NCBI RefSeq assembly: GCF_028128615.1 | Contig: NZ_AMDP01000019.1 | Location: 186,001-250,000 of the forward strand | Length of the DNA: 64,000 nucleotides | Direction: 5' to 3' | Origin: Enterococcus sp. 5H | GTDB lineage: Bacteria; Bacillota; Bacilli; Lactobacillales; Enterococcaceae | Part shown: positions 8,813-17,475 of the stretch, in pieces | How the letters are laid out: each line of letters starts with the position of its first letter | Numbering within the stretch: position 1 is the stretch's first letter | Translations under genes and position numbers: made by a program | Notes under the pieces: generated by a model | The model's database searches: none | What the model was told of the DNA's origin: nothing | The model's input: the letters and a program-made list of their open reading frames with translations, nothing else

Positions 8813-10273
8813 TTGAAAGCTGAATTTATAAAAATAAATGAAAACAAAATTAAAAATGCCAGTAAGCGAATCTACATAGCAGTTACTTTAATCGGAATTG
8901 TTTTTTCGGCGATGCTGGCTACAGACAAAACTTTTGCAGAGAATATGATACCGTCAGTTGAAAAAGATAGTGCGGATGAAAAAAATAGCGATATCTCCAA
9001 TGCTCAGTTTGCCAATGACAATAATAAATCTATTTCACCACAAGAAAGCGATATCCGAATCATTTTAAGTGAGAATGAAAAAGAGTGGAACGATTACATC
9101 GGCAAAATAATGCCACTCATGAATGAATTAGGAAGTAAGGTCTTTAATACAAATTTTCAAACAAGATATGATAAATTATTTGATCGTATGAGCGATGTCA
9201 CTTGGGCTACTCTAGAGATACCCTTAGAAGATAGAAATCAAGATTTTTATAACTATTGGTTACCAGAACTGGCGAGTATTTTGGCAGATTTGCAACAATT
9301 AGAAAAAGACATTAATGCAAGTCTACCTACTGAAACCAGAAATTACATGATTAAGTATTTAGACGAGTATGGCAACCCTATCCCTGGTGTCCAAGAGGTG
9401 ATAAAAACAGCAAAAAAAGGTGAAACTATTACAGAAATTGCTCCAGAAATAGATGGATACTTTGTATTGAACGGAGAAAAAGTTATCACTCAAACGATTG
9501 AAGAAAATACAATTTTTACATTTTTATATAGTAATGAATTAAAAAGAATCGACCTTTATTACGACGTAATTGGAGATAGTACAGCTCAGGTGGGAGAAGT
9601 TAAAAAGTATAAATATAGTCAAGTTGAATTCTTTAATGACGGAACTAAGACAGAAACGATAGTTAATGTAGAAGATACCTCCCAATCCCTGATAAGTTCA
9701 AATCCCAATGACATTATTAATGGCGGAAGTATCCGTTTTAGTAGTGAAGGTACAAGAACAATTACAAGTGGGAGTGGTAAGACTTTAACCGTAGTCGTTA
9801 ACTCTGCAACTAAAGTTGATGACTCTAAACTTAACAAAGCAATTAAAAGTGCTGAAGATTTGCTAAAAAAAAAAACGTATATAACGACCAGAGATCTTGA
9901 AGTTGCAATTTTAAAAGGCAAGGAAATGCTAACCAATGCTCATTGCACGCAAGAGCAAGTGGATGAATGTACCAAAAATATTATAGATAATATGAATGCA
10001 TTAAAGGTATTAAAAAGTGATAGCGACGCTGGAAATAATAAAGTACAAAACAATAATAATTCCGCTGATAGCAAAAAGCTTGGAAACAGTAGCAATCAAA
10101 ATAATAACCAGAATCATCATCATCCTTACCCAATAAATAGCAGAAATTCAAACAAAGTTAAACTACCGAAAACGGGTGAAATTGTAAACGTCAATGGAAT
10201 AATAATTGGTTTATTTATCACTATGCTGTCAGTTATAACAATACTTAAAGAAGTAAAGGTTAAGCAAAAATGA
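8813..10273 (+). CDS. LPXTG cell-wall protein with MucBP-like segment
   Basis: 486 residues. A long signal peptide (hydrophobic core about 21-36, probable cleavage after KTFA) is followed by a region without a recognised domain. A MucBP-like segment lies near 178-243 (YMIKYLDEYGNPIPG...), then a helical FIVAR-like stretch near 345-400. After that come an Asn/His-rich linker, LPKTGE, a hydrophobic segment and a basic tail. The start is TTG 8813, 9 bases after AAAGGAG, the only good ribosome site. MucBP domains often bind mucin or glycans, so a host-surface adhesin is likely. It is expressed alone: a terminator precedes it and a convergent gene follows. Confidence 0.83.
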   Translation: MKAEFIKINENKIKNASKRIYIAVTLIGIVFSAMLATDKTFAENMIPSVEKDSADEKNSDISNAQFANDNNKSISPQESDIRIILSENEKEWNDYIGKIMPLMNELGSKVFNTNFQTRYDKLFDRMSDVTWATLEIPLEDRNQDFYNYWLPELASILADLQQLEKDINASLPTETRNYMIKYLDEYGNPIPGVQEVIKTAKKGETITEIAPEIDGYFVLNGEKVITQTIEENTIFTFLYSNELKRIDLYYDVIGDSTAQVGEVKKYKYSQVEFFNDGTKTETIVNVEDTSQSLISSNPNDIINGGSIRFSSEGTRTITSGSGKTLTVVVNSATKVDDSKLNKAIKSAEDLLKKKTYITTRDLEVAILKGKEMLTNAHCTQEQVDECTKNIIDNMNALKVLKSDSDAGNNKVQNNNNSADSKKLGNSSNQNNNQNHHHPYPINSRNSNKVKLPKTGEIVNVNGIIIGLFITMLSVITILKEVKVKQK

Positions 10274-10369
10274 AAATATGGCTTCAATTTGAGGCTGGGA
10301 TAGCAATAATGAATCTTAAGAAAATAATTTAGCGTATTGGTTTGATTTTCGAAAATAAATATCACTATT

Positions 10370-11158
10370 TTACTTTATCGGATAACAAATTTCGGTAATA
10401 TACAACGTATCTCGTTCCTCAGTAGCTGGACTGGTATGATAGATGTTAAACGGATTTCCTGAACGTACATAGTTGTTCAATTGTAACCAGTTTTGCAGAT
10501 CTTTATGAACGTTAGGTATTGAAGAGTAGCCACCACTAACCACAACAGAGGCAACTAATCCCGGTAAAAAATAGTTAGCCGCAGGATAAATAGATTGTAG
10601 CGTTTTAGGAATTTCTATCAGTACTTCAATGTCAATCTTACCTGTACAAGGATGGAAAATGGCAATTGATTGATTTAGTTTTGCCAAATCTTGTTTTCTA
10701 ATAGTGGAAAAAAGCTGTTGCCATAATTGCTCCTCGTGATAGTAAGAGTCAACTTTTTTACGATAGGAAATGCACAGAATTTCAGGTAATTGTTTTGTTT
10801 CTATTGGATAATTGACTAGATTGTCAGGTGAAGCAGTTGCCTTTTTTTCTAGAAGCTGCAAATAGGAAAGTTGCAGTTTCTTTTCTGCTAATTCTGTTTC
10901 TAATTGCTTTTTTTGTGTGGTTAAATACTCGGATTCTTCTATTGATTCAGTCAAAATAGTTTTGATTTCGGTTAGTGATAACCCGATATTTTTGAGTGAA
11001 CGGATATGATTAGCTTGGTTGATTTGTTCAGGTGTGTAGTAACGATAGTTGTTTTCTTGGTCCGTTAATGCTGGTTTCAGTAACCCGATTTTGTCATAGT
11101 GCCGCAGCATCCGGGAACTAATAGTAGTTAGTTTAGAGAATTCACTAATTTTAAACAT
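10370..11158 (-). CDS. MerR-family regulator with GyrI-like effector domain
   Basis: 262 residues. The N-terminal MerR winged helix (FKISEFSKLTTISSRMLRHY) is followed by a coiled coil about 75-105 and a C-terminal GyrI-like/AraC-effector-type small-molecule domain. This is the architecture of BmrR-type drug sensors. The start follows AAGGAG. It is divergent from the ClbS-like gene, whose promoter has the 19-bp spacer and central dyad expected of a MerR-activated promoter, so it probably activates that gene in response to a toxic or aromatic ligand (inference). Confidence 0.88.
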   Translation of the reverse strand: MFKISEFSKLTTISSRMLRHYDKIGLLKPALTDQENNYRYYTPEQINQANHIRSLKNIGLSLTEIKTILTESIEESEYLTTQKKQLETELAEKKLQLSYLQLLEKKATASPDNLVNYPIETKQLPEILCISYRKKVDSYYHEEQLWQQLFSTIRKQDLAKLNQSIAIFHPCTGKIDIEVLIEIPKTLQSIYPAANYFLPGLVASVVVSGGYSSIPNVHKDLQNWLQLNNYVRSGNPFNIYHTSPATEERDTLYITEICYPIK

Positions 11159-11226
11159 TTTTTCTCCTTAAGAAATCCTTCGCTGATTTTTTACTATTAT
11201 ACTATTTTCTGACGATATCTGTACAC

Positions 11227-11257
11227 TTGACTTTAACATTATGATAAGGTTTACAAT
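11227..11257 (+). promoter_or_regulatory. MerR-type promoter of the ClbS-like gene
   Basis: TTGACT (11227-11232) and TACAAT (11252-11257) are separated by 19 bp, too long for normal sigma-A use but typical of MerR-activated promoters. The spacer holds a dyad with arms AACATTAT (11235-11242) and ATAAGGTT (11244-11251), matching at 7 of 8 positions around one central base. Confidence 0.7.
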
Positions 11258-11292
11258 AAGAACAAGTTAGCGAAAATAAAGGAGGTTAATTT

Positions 11293-11808
11293 GTGAGAAG
11301 TTATGAAAACAAGCAGGAATTAATCCATGAAATCAAAACTCGCTTTGAAAAATATGATAGTGAATTCGACCAAATTCCAGAAGTATTAAAAGATCAACGG
11401 ATCGAAGAAGTGGACAAGACTCCTTCAGAAAATTTATCTTATCAGCTCGGTTGGGTGAATTTGCTTCTTCAATGGGAAAAAGATGAACAAGCAGGAAAAA
11501 TAGTGGAAACACCAGCAACAGGTTATAAATGGAATAATTTAGGTGGTTTGTATCAGTCGTTTTATGAAAAATATGGTAGTTACAGCTTGGGCAAACAAAG
11601 AGCGATGTTAAGAGAAACGGTTAATGAATTGTGTGATTGGGTTGCTACCTTGTCTGACATAGAATTGTTTGAAGCAGGACAAAGAAATTGGGCAACTACT
11701 AAAGCAATGTGGCCGGTCTATAAATGGGTTCATATCAATACGGTTGCACCGTTTACGAATTTTCGGACTAAAATCAGGAAGTGGAAGAAGCTTGCGGAAG
11801 TCAAATAA
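11293..11808 (+). CDS. ClbS/DfsB-family four-helix bundle protein
   Basis: 171 residues resembling the ClbS/DfsB (DUF1706) family of DinB-like four-helix bundles, with the marker segments [12 protein letters not shown] and [10 protein letters not shown]. ClbS protects colibactin producers by hydrolysing the toxin, but most family members have no known substrate. Start GTG 11293 behind AAAGGAGG. Its divergent MerR partner suggests an inducible protection or modification function. It is a single-gene transcript followed by an intergenic repeat. Confidence 0.8.
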   Translation: MRSYENKQELIHEIKTRFEKYDSEFDQIPEVLKDQRIEEVDKTPSENLSYQLGWVNLLLQWEKDEQAGKIVETPATGYKWNNLGGLYQSFYEKYGSYSLGKQRAMLRETVNELCDWVATLSDIELFEAGQRNWATTKAMWPVYKWVHINTVAPFTNFRTKIRKWKKLAEVK

Positions 11809-11820
11809 TTAAAAAAATAA

Positions 11821-12150
11821 AGAGGCTGAGACAAAAGCGTTTAGCTCCGAGAACCGGGTAGGTACTGTGCAACATCAACTCGGTTCTCGTTGTGTTTTAC
11901 AGCAATAAGAAGGGATTCACGAAAATTGCCAAGAATCACCATGAGCTTGCGAATGGATGATGACTGGTACCTACTCGGTGGCTCTTCAAATTTTTGTGAA
12001 TTTCGGCTTATTTCCGAAGCCTTCAATTCTTAGAGCTTAAGCTCTTAGAAATTGATGTGATCGGAACGAAGTGGAGTAGCTGCTTTTTTCTCGCCGTTTA
12101 TTCGGGTCTAGTGAGTGAAACAAAACTGATCTTTAGTTTTGTCGATTACG
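11821..12150. repeat. Intergenic repeat element (GAGGCTGAGACAAAA / CTCGCCGTTTATTCGG family)
   Basis: The region between the ClbS-like gene and vanW holds no convincing gene. It starts with GAGGCTGAGACAAAAG and ends with CTCGCCGTTTATTCGGGTCT plus a CAAAACT...AGTTTTG hairpin. The same ends occur in inverted orientation at 46838-46970 and partly at 51029-51181. Internal sequence is variable, and 12017-12080 resembles 60813-60945. A strong internal hairpin (11849-11859 / 11878-11888) followed by GTTGTGTTTT could end the ClbS-like transcript. Confidence 0.75.
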
Positions 12151-12151
12151 T

Positions 12152-12976
12152 TTAATAATTATTCTGTATCTCTAAATGTGCTGTATCATACAACACACGA
12201 GCATGATTTTCTTTAATCATTTTCTTTTCTAATAGATTTCCAGTTCTTTTATCAATACATTTTCTGAAAATTTGACCGTTGCGAAATACTTGGTCATTTT
12301 CTTTGGAAAAATATTCATTTTCAGCGCGAATATGATAGCTATAAAGCTGTTCATTATCTGAGCGGAGCTCGCCATTAAGGTGAGTTTCGCTAACAGAAAT
12401 AATTAACTGATAAGTATTTTCCGTATTATTTTTGAACCGATAATCAAGATAGTTATAAACGATGGATGTTCCTGTTCCAAAAGGAATTTTACGACCGAAA
12501 TCAGGGAAAAGATCCAATCCGTCGTGGTGGTGATGCTCTATAATTTCTAATGGTGAATGTAAAATAATCCAATGAATCAAATTCGTGAATTGACATAGAC
12601 CTCCGCCAAGCCCAGGCCGTACTGAATCGTTAAAAATTGTCACCCCATTTTTATAACCTTCTTTTGCAGAGCATTTACCAACTAGATGCCAGAATGAGAA
12701 GGTTTCATTAGGTTTAATTAAAATATTTGAAACTTTAGGCGCAGCTAATCGCAGATTGGTAGCTTTATTTTCCTGTAATGTTAGGTCGGTATTGCCTAGT
12801 TGTCTACGGATCAATGAAGTATGTTTGTAAACGGATACAGGTAGATATGAAGCTTGCTTAGATTGAGAAAGCTGCTCTCGTTGAATAAAATCTTGCAGTT
12901 TTCGCTGTAGAATATTCTTTTTAACGGAGATTTCATAAGTGAGTGGTGATAGTTCGCTAAATAATTTCCTTTTCAT
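12152..12976 (-). CDS. VanW-family protein
   Basis: 274 residues with the VanW family core: PNETFSFWHLVGKCSAKEGY, then GLGGGLCQFTNLIHWIILHS and the His cluster HHHHDGLDLFPDFGR. VanW is an accessory protein of VanB-type vancomycin clusters whose biochemical role is unknown; related proteins are common outside those clusters. No vanH, vanB, vanX or VanRS-like gene is near, so this is not evidence of glycopeptide resistance. No signal peptide is evident. The start ATG has GGAG about 10 bases upstream. Transcribed alone. Confidence 0.85.
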   Translation of the reverse strand: MKRKLFSELSPLTYEISVKKNILQRKLQDFIQREQLSQSKQASYLPVSVYKHTSLIRRQLGNTDLTLQENKATNLRLAAPKVSNILIKPNETFSFWHLVGKCSAKEGYKNGVTIFNDSVRPGLGGGLCQFTNLIHWIILHSPLEIIEHHHHDGLDLFPDFGRKIPFGTGTSIVYNYLDYRFKNNTENTYQLIISVSETHLNGELRSDNEQLYSYHIRAENEYFSKENDQVFRNGQIFRKCIDKRTGNLLEKKMIKENHARVLYDTAHLEIQNNY

Positions 12977-13088
12977 TTTTCTATAACTCCAATTCCATTC
13001 TTTTTATAACGATATAGTAACATAAAAGTATTGAAAATGAAATGAAAATGTAATATAAAGTTTGTTTAGTGTCTAGACAAAGTGAGTT

Positions 13089-13139
13089 AAAAAAAAAAAC
13101 GATGAACCAGCATGATTAGGAAAGCTAGGTTCATCGTTT
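13089..13139 (-). terminator. Terminator of the GH65-pgmB operon
   Basis: A 12-bp perfect stem (13097-13108 with 13128-13139) is followed on the minus strand by a run of more than ten T (complement of 13089-13099). It lies 5 bases past the pgmB stop. Confidence 0.85.
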
Positions 13140-13144
13140 ATTTT

Positions 13145-13795
13145 TTAATTATTTATCAATGCTTCAAAAGTCAATTCTGTCATAGACCTTACTTGAAGAT
13201 CAGCGCCTTTTAATTCTTCTGTTGCTGAAATTCCTACAGCATACATTCCTGCGGCTTTAATACCTTCAATACCTGCTTGTGCATCCTCAAAACCAATGGC
13301 ATCTTTTGGATCAACATTGATACTTTTGGCAGCTTTTATAAAAATTTCCGGATCAGGTTTGCCTTTTTTTAAACTTTCCGGATCAACGATATGTCCAAAG
13401 AAATCAAGGACACCGAGTTTTTCTAGAATCATTGGGGCATTTTTAGAAGCTGAAGCAATAGAGCAAGGGATTTGCTGTTTTTTTGCTTGAACCAAGAAAT
13501 CATGAACACCTGGAAGTAGATCTTTTTCGGAAAGATTTGCTAAAAGTTTTACGTACTCATCATTTTTCTTTTGTGCTAATTCTTCCTTCTCTGCTAAGGA
13601 AAAATCATTTTCTCTTTGACCATAAGCCAAAATTTTATCCAGTGAATCCATACGGCTGATGCCTTTTAATGTTTCGTTGAATTGTTCGTCAATCGTGATT
13701 CCCAGACTACTTGCTAGATCTTTCCATGCAATGTAATGGAATTTTGCTGTATCAGTAATGACACCGTCTAGGTCAAATACAAAGCCTTTTTTCAT
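13145..13795 (-). CDS. pgmB: Beta-phosphoglucomutase
   Basis: 216 residues of the HAD superfamily. The nucleophile motif DLDGVITDTAKFHY has both Asp residues and the beta-PGM-specific cap contacts; SIASASKNAP and GFEDAQAGIEGIKAAG supply motifs II and IV. It converts beta-glucose-1-phosphate to glucose-6-phosphate. It lies 2 bases downstream of the GH65 phosphorylase gene, whose product releases beta-glucose-1-phosphate, so the two enzymes form one pathway under the same promoter. Confidence 0.95.
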   Translation of the reverse strand: MKKGFVFDLDGVITDTAKFHYIAWKDLASSLGITIDEQFNETLKGISRMDSLDKILAYGQRENDFSLAEKEELAQKKNDEYVKLLANLSEKDLLPGVHDFLVQAKKQQIPCSIASASKNAPMILEKLGVLDFFGHIVDPESLKKGKPDPEIFIKAAKSINVDPKDAIGFEDAQAGIEGIKAAGMYAVGISATEELKGADLQVRSMTELTFEALINN

Positions 13796-13797
13796 CG

Positions 13798-16524
13798 TTA
13801 TTCTCCTAACTGATTTTTGTAGATAATTGTCTGTTCTTCATTTGCTTTTAGTTGATAAGGATGTTCTTTAATAGTAATAGTAGCATCCTGACTTGCACGG
13901 ATTTGAACAGTATTTTTAGAAATAGTCAACGTGTATTGAATTCCTTTATGCTCAAGATTAAAGTGAATATCTTGCCAATATTTCGGTATATTTGGGTGAA
14001 TCGCTAAAATGTTTTCTTTAATATCAATACCTGCATAAGTCGTTAAGGTAACGTAAATAGTTGCTGCCATAACACCTGTATGAATACCTTCAGCGGTTGT
14101 TCCACCTTGAATATCTTGATAGTCAGAATGCAGTGCTTCTTGATACAATTTCCAAGATAAATCATGGAAACCAACTTCTTCTGCCAGCTGAGCGTGAACG
14201 ATTCTTGAAAGAGTTGAGCCATGAGAGGTTCGGTTTAAATAGTACAATAGATTTTTTTCAAGATAATCAACAGGTAGATCATAGTTTAAATCTGCCAAAA
14301 TTTCATCGATCTTTCCTTTGTTTAGGTTATAGAAAAGCATCAAGGTATCTGCTTGTTTGGCTACTTTGTAGTCATCTGGTGATTGACCTTCTGCTTTTAA
14401 AATCCGATCCATGCGGTAAATATTGCCATATTTTTCTTTGGCTTGTTCCCAATCAATCTCTTTCAAATCAAAATAGCCTTCATATTGCGCGATAATACCA
14501 TCTTCATTGATTTCGATCGCTAAAAGATTACGGATTTCCGCCATTTTTTCTAGATTTTCTGGTGTAATACCAGTTTTATTAAATAATTTGGCTTGTTCTT
14601 GCGTATTTAGTAATGAGAGGATTGTTTCTAATTCTTCAAATAACCAAACGACCATTAAGTTGGTATAGGCATTATTTTTCAAGCCGCTTTCAGTACTATT
14701 AGGATAGGCTTCATGAAATTCATCTGGTCCCATAACTTTATCAATAAAATAGCGTTTAGTAGCTTCATTATAAGTTGCAGCACTGCGCCAAAAATTAGCG
14801 ATTTCTAAGAGCATTTCTGCGCCATATTCTTTGATGAATTGATCGTCACCAGAGCTATTCCAGTAGATCCAAATATTATAAGCAATCGCCAGAGAAACAT
14901 GACGTTGTAGAATACTATGGTCTTCACCCCACTCGCCATTTAGTGGATTTAAGTGCAGTTTCTGTGTATCTTCACTGCCGTCGAGACCAGATTGCCACGG
15001 ATACATTGCGCCTTCATAATTGCTTTCCTTAGCATTTTCTTTGGCTTTGTCTAAACGATTATAACGGTACATTAATAGCTGTTTGGCTGTTTCTGGGAAA
15101 TGGAGGATATAAAATGGCAAAATAAAGATTTCATCCCAGAATATATGACCACGATAAGCTTCACCGTGCAAGCCGCGGGCAGTTACGGATACATCAAGTT
15201 CATTATTATTGGTTGGTGATGCCGAAACAAGTAAGTGATAAGTATGGATACGTAACAATTTTTGGGACATTAAGTCGCCAGAAATCTGAATATCTGATTT
15301 TTCCCAAAGTGCTGACCAAGCTTGTTGACTTTCTGCAAATTCATCATCAAAAGAAGCTGCTTCTGGAAGTAGGCTTTTCCAATTAGAAGTAGCGATAGAT
15401 GCCTTCACTTTGACCTGTTTTTCAATAGTGTAGGAAGTGTCTTGCTCAGCAAAAAAAGTCACAGTTTGCTCAATAATCTCTTTAGATAGTACGTTTTCAA
15501 TAGCAGCTGAGGTGAAAAAATCGCCAGTAATGGTTGCTGTTTGCTGAACATTTATTTTTGAATGATTCGTTTGAACCTGAATTAAAGTTTGATTTTTTTC
15601 TGCTTCAAGTTGAGTAACATGGAAATGTTTAGCTGTTAAATTGCGGTATCTTTCCACATTAAAGTTGAAAACAGAACCGTCAGTTATTGTTTTAACGGTA
15701 ATCTTTTTAGAGAAGTTTAATGGTTTGAATGAGTATTTGATACTGTAATTATTCATTTTGGCCATATTAACAATTTTTTTGGCAGTTATTTTTATTTGAT
15801 GCTGATGTTCATCTTCAATAATCATCTGAGAAGTAAACAATCCAGTTTTTAAATCCAAATTTCTGTGTAAGTAGTGTAGGGTTGATTTCTCTACTGTTAG
15901 CCATTCATTCGTTCCTTCAACTTGCAGACTGATATATTGATTGTTTGGTGTATTGACAAAATCTTCGTTTTCCACAATTTGTCCAGCAATTTCTGATTGT
16001 TCTTCGTTATAAAGTCCGGCAATATAAGTGGCTGGATAGTTTTCTTTAGATAAGGTCATTTCAGGAACGGTTCCGCGCAAACCCATAAAACCGTTACCAA
16101 TCGTTAACAGTGATTCAACCGAATATTCTTCTTTTCCAGGAGTATAACCGTAATAGTCTAGATTCCAAGTAAGTTGTTCTCTTTTTTTATCAAAAGCAGA
16201 TGTTAGATCTTGGGCTATATCAGCTTCAGACCTTGTAAGGATGGGGATATTTAATGCTTCAGAAAAATGTTTGACTAGATTGTCCAGACCAGCATTCAGA
16301 GGCGTAGTTTTTTGATTTTCTGAGTAAAAACTAGTTGAAACTGGATTAAATACACCACCAATTACGGTAGTAAACTGTTCTTTAATCTGTTCAATTAGTT
16401 GGTCAGCAGTTTCAGGAAAATTAAAATCAGTGAACGAGAAAGATTGTTCAGATAGAGTTTGTTGTTGCGTCTGTTCGCAAACCTCTAATGTATTTGAAGT
16501 AAGGGTAAATAGTAAAAATTTCAT
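13798..16524 (-). CDS. Glycoside hydrolase family 65 phosphorylase, probably trehalose-6-phosphate phosphorylase
   Basis: 908 residues. The GH65 catalytic domain has the acid Glu in GPDEFHEA (about E602) and the phosphate-binding segments HGSTLS and GGTTAEGIH. GH65 enzymes phosphorolyse alpha-disaccharides to beta-glucose-1-phosphate. Context points to trehalose-6-phosphate: a TreR-like repressor gene is divergent, TreR-type operators flank the promoter, and pgmB follows, as in the Lactococcus trePP-pgmB pathway. Maltose or kojibiose specificity cannot be excluded. About 130 extra N-terminal residues precede the usual family start (EYSVESLLTIGNGFMGLRGT). I chose ATG 16524 because AAGGAGA lies 7 bases upstream. 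No trehalose PTS gene is in the window. Confidence 0.85.
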   Translation of the reverse strand: MKFLLFTLTSNTLEVCEQTQQQTLSEQSFSFTDFNFPETADQLIEQIKEQFTTVIGGVFNPVSTSFYSENQKTTPLNAGLDNLVKHFSEALNIPILTRSEADIAQDLTSAFDKKREQLTWNLDYYGYTPGKEEYSVESLLTIGNGFMGLRGTVPEMTLSKENYPATYIAGLYNEEQSEIAGQIVENEDFVNTPNNQYISLQVEGTNEWLTVEKSTLHYLHRNLDLKTGLFTSQMIIEDEHQHQIKITAKKIVNMAKMNNYSIKYSFKPLNFSKKITVKTITDGSVFNFNVERYRNLTAKHFHVTQLEAEKNQTLIQVQTNHSKINVQQTATITGDFFTSAAIENVLSKEIIEQTVTFFAEQDTSYTIEKQVKVKASIATSNWKSLLPEAASFDDEFAESQQAWSALWEKSDIQISGDLMSQKLLRIHTYHLLVSASPTNNNELDVSVTARGLHGEAYRGHIFWDEIFILPFYILHFPETAKQLLMYRYNRLDKAKENAKESNYEGAMYPWQSGLDGSEDTQKLHLNPLNGEWGEDHSILQRHVSLAIAYNIWIYWNSSGDDQFIKEYGAEMLLEIANFWRSAATYNEATKRYFIDKVMGPDEFHEAYPNSTESGLKNNAYTNLMVVWLFEELETILSLLNTQEQAKLFNKTGITPENLEKMAEIRNLLAIEINEDGIIAQYEGYFDLKEIDWEQAKEKYGNIYRMDRILKAEGQSPDDYKVAKQADTLMLFYNLNKGKIDEILADLNYDLPVDYLEKNLLYYLNRTSHGSTLSRIVHAQLAEEVGFHDLSWKLYQEALHSDYQDIQGGTTAEGIHTGVMAATIYVTLTTYAGIDIKENILAIHPNIPKYWQDIHFNLEHKGIQYTLTISKNTVQIRASQDATITIKEHPYQLKANEEQTIIYKNQLGE

Positions 16525-16558
16525 GGTAGAGTCTCCTTGCAATAGTTATTTTTTGCAA

Positions 16559-16613
16559 CTTGTATAGACATGTTAGTGATTTCATTATAGTATGGAATGC
16601 TTGTAAATACAAG
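16559..16613. promoter_or_regulatory. Two TreR-type operators
   Basis: CTTGTAAATACAAG (16600-16613) and CTTGTATAGACATG (16559-16572) both fit the TreR half-site pattern CTTGTA-N2-TACAAG. The first overlaps the -35 of the GH65 promoter and the second lies just after its start of transcription. This arrangement suits tight repression relieved by trehalose-6-phosphate. Confidence 0.75.
16584..16612 (-). promoter_or_regulatory. Promoter of the GH65-pgmB operon
   Basis: On the minus strand TTGTAT (complement of 16607-16612), a 17-bp spacer and a perfect TATAAT (complement of 16584-16589). It lies 60 bases before the GH65 start codon and is bracketed by the two TreR-type operators. Confidence 0.8.
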
Positions 16614-16728
16614 TGGGATGATAGAAAAGGATTGACTAAAGTTCCTCGTTTAGTTAGGAAGAATGCTATTTTTTTAAGAGAGAGTGTGCTATCATTTTCT
16701 TTGAGAATCCTAAGGTGGAGGGGTAAAA

Positions 16729-17442
16729 GTGAATAAATTTCATGATATATTTTTGGAATTAGAAAAAGGGATTTTAGAAGGTGAATATCAGCCTGGGACA
16801 TTATTGCCAAGTGAAAATCAATTGGTTGAGCGCTATTCAGTTTCTAGGGAAACAATTCGCAAAGCTTTGAATCTACTGATAAATGCTGGCTATATTCAGA
16901 AGAAACAAGGTAAAGGTTCGATTGTTTTAAATGTTCGGAAATTTGATTTGCCGATTTCTGGGGTAATTAGTTATAAAGAATTACAAAATGCTCAGCAAAT
17001 CCATAGCGTAACGAAAGTAGTTGAACTAAAGGAAGAAAAAGTTAGTGAATCATTAGCACGTCTGACTGGTTGGAAGAAAGACGATGCTGTGTGGCGATTA
17101 GTTCGACAAAGGGAAATTGACGGTGAAGTGGTTATTGTAGATATTGATTATCTGTTGAAAGAAATCATCCAAGATTTGCCGAAAGAGCGGGCAGCAGATT
17201 CAATCTATGATTATTTTGAAAACGATTTAGGTTTAGCGATTAGCTATGCGCAAAAAGAAATTACGGTTGAAGCAGTGACGGAAGAAGATCAAAAATTAAT
17301 GGATATTTCAGATGACACTCATGTAGTTGTTGTTCGCAGTGTGGTCAATTTAGAGGATACACGTTGTTTTGAATACACAGAATCTAGACATAGATTGGAT
17401 AAATTTAAGTTTGTAGATTTTGCGAGACGAAGGAAAGCCTGA
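16729..17442 (+). CDS. treR: GntR/HutC-family regulator, TreR-like trehalose operon repressor
   Basis: 237 residues. The GntR winged helix (GTLLPSENQLVERYSVSRET) is followed by a UTRA effector domain, matching TreR repressors that bind trehalose-6-phosphate. It is divergent from the GH65-pgmB operon, and operator-like palindromes lie in the shared control region. Start GTG 16729 follows GGTGGAGGGG. A permease gene begins 33 bases after its stop and may be co-transcribed. Confidence 0.88.
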   Translation: MNKFHDIFLELEKGILEGEYQPGTLLPSENQLVERYSVSRETIRKALNLLINAGYIQKKQGKGSIVLNVRKFDLPISGVISYKELQNAQQIHSVTKVVELKEEKVSESLARLTGWKKDDAVWRLVRQREIDGEVVIVDIDYLLKEIIQDLPKERAADSIYDYFENDLGLAISYAQKEITVEAVTEEDQKLMDISDDTHVVVVRSVVNLEDTRCFEYTESRHRLDKFKFVDFARRRKA

Positions 17443-17475
17443 TTCAAAATGGCGTAAGCAGGGAGTTGAACAAGT

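Noticed and set aside
11841-12026. 61-codon minus-strand ORF
   Set aside because: It lies in the intergenic repeat, has no ribosome site, and the same reading is not kept in other copies.
12152-12976. Vancomycin resistance cluster
   Set aside because: Only a VanW homologue is present; no ligase, dehydrogenase, dipeptidase or VanRS genes.
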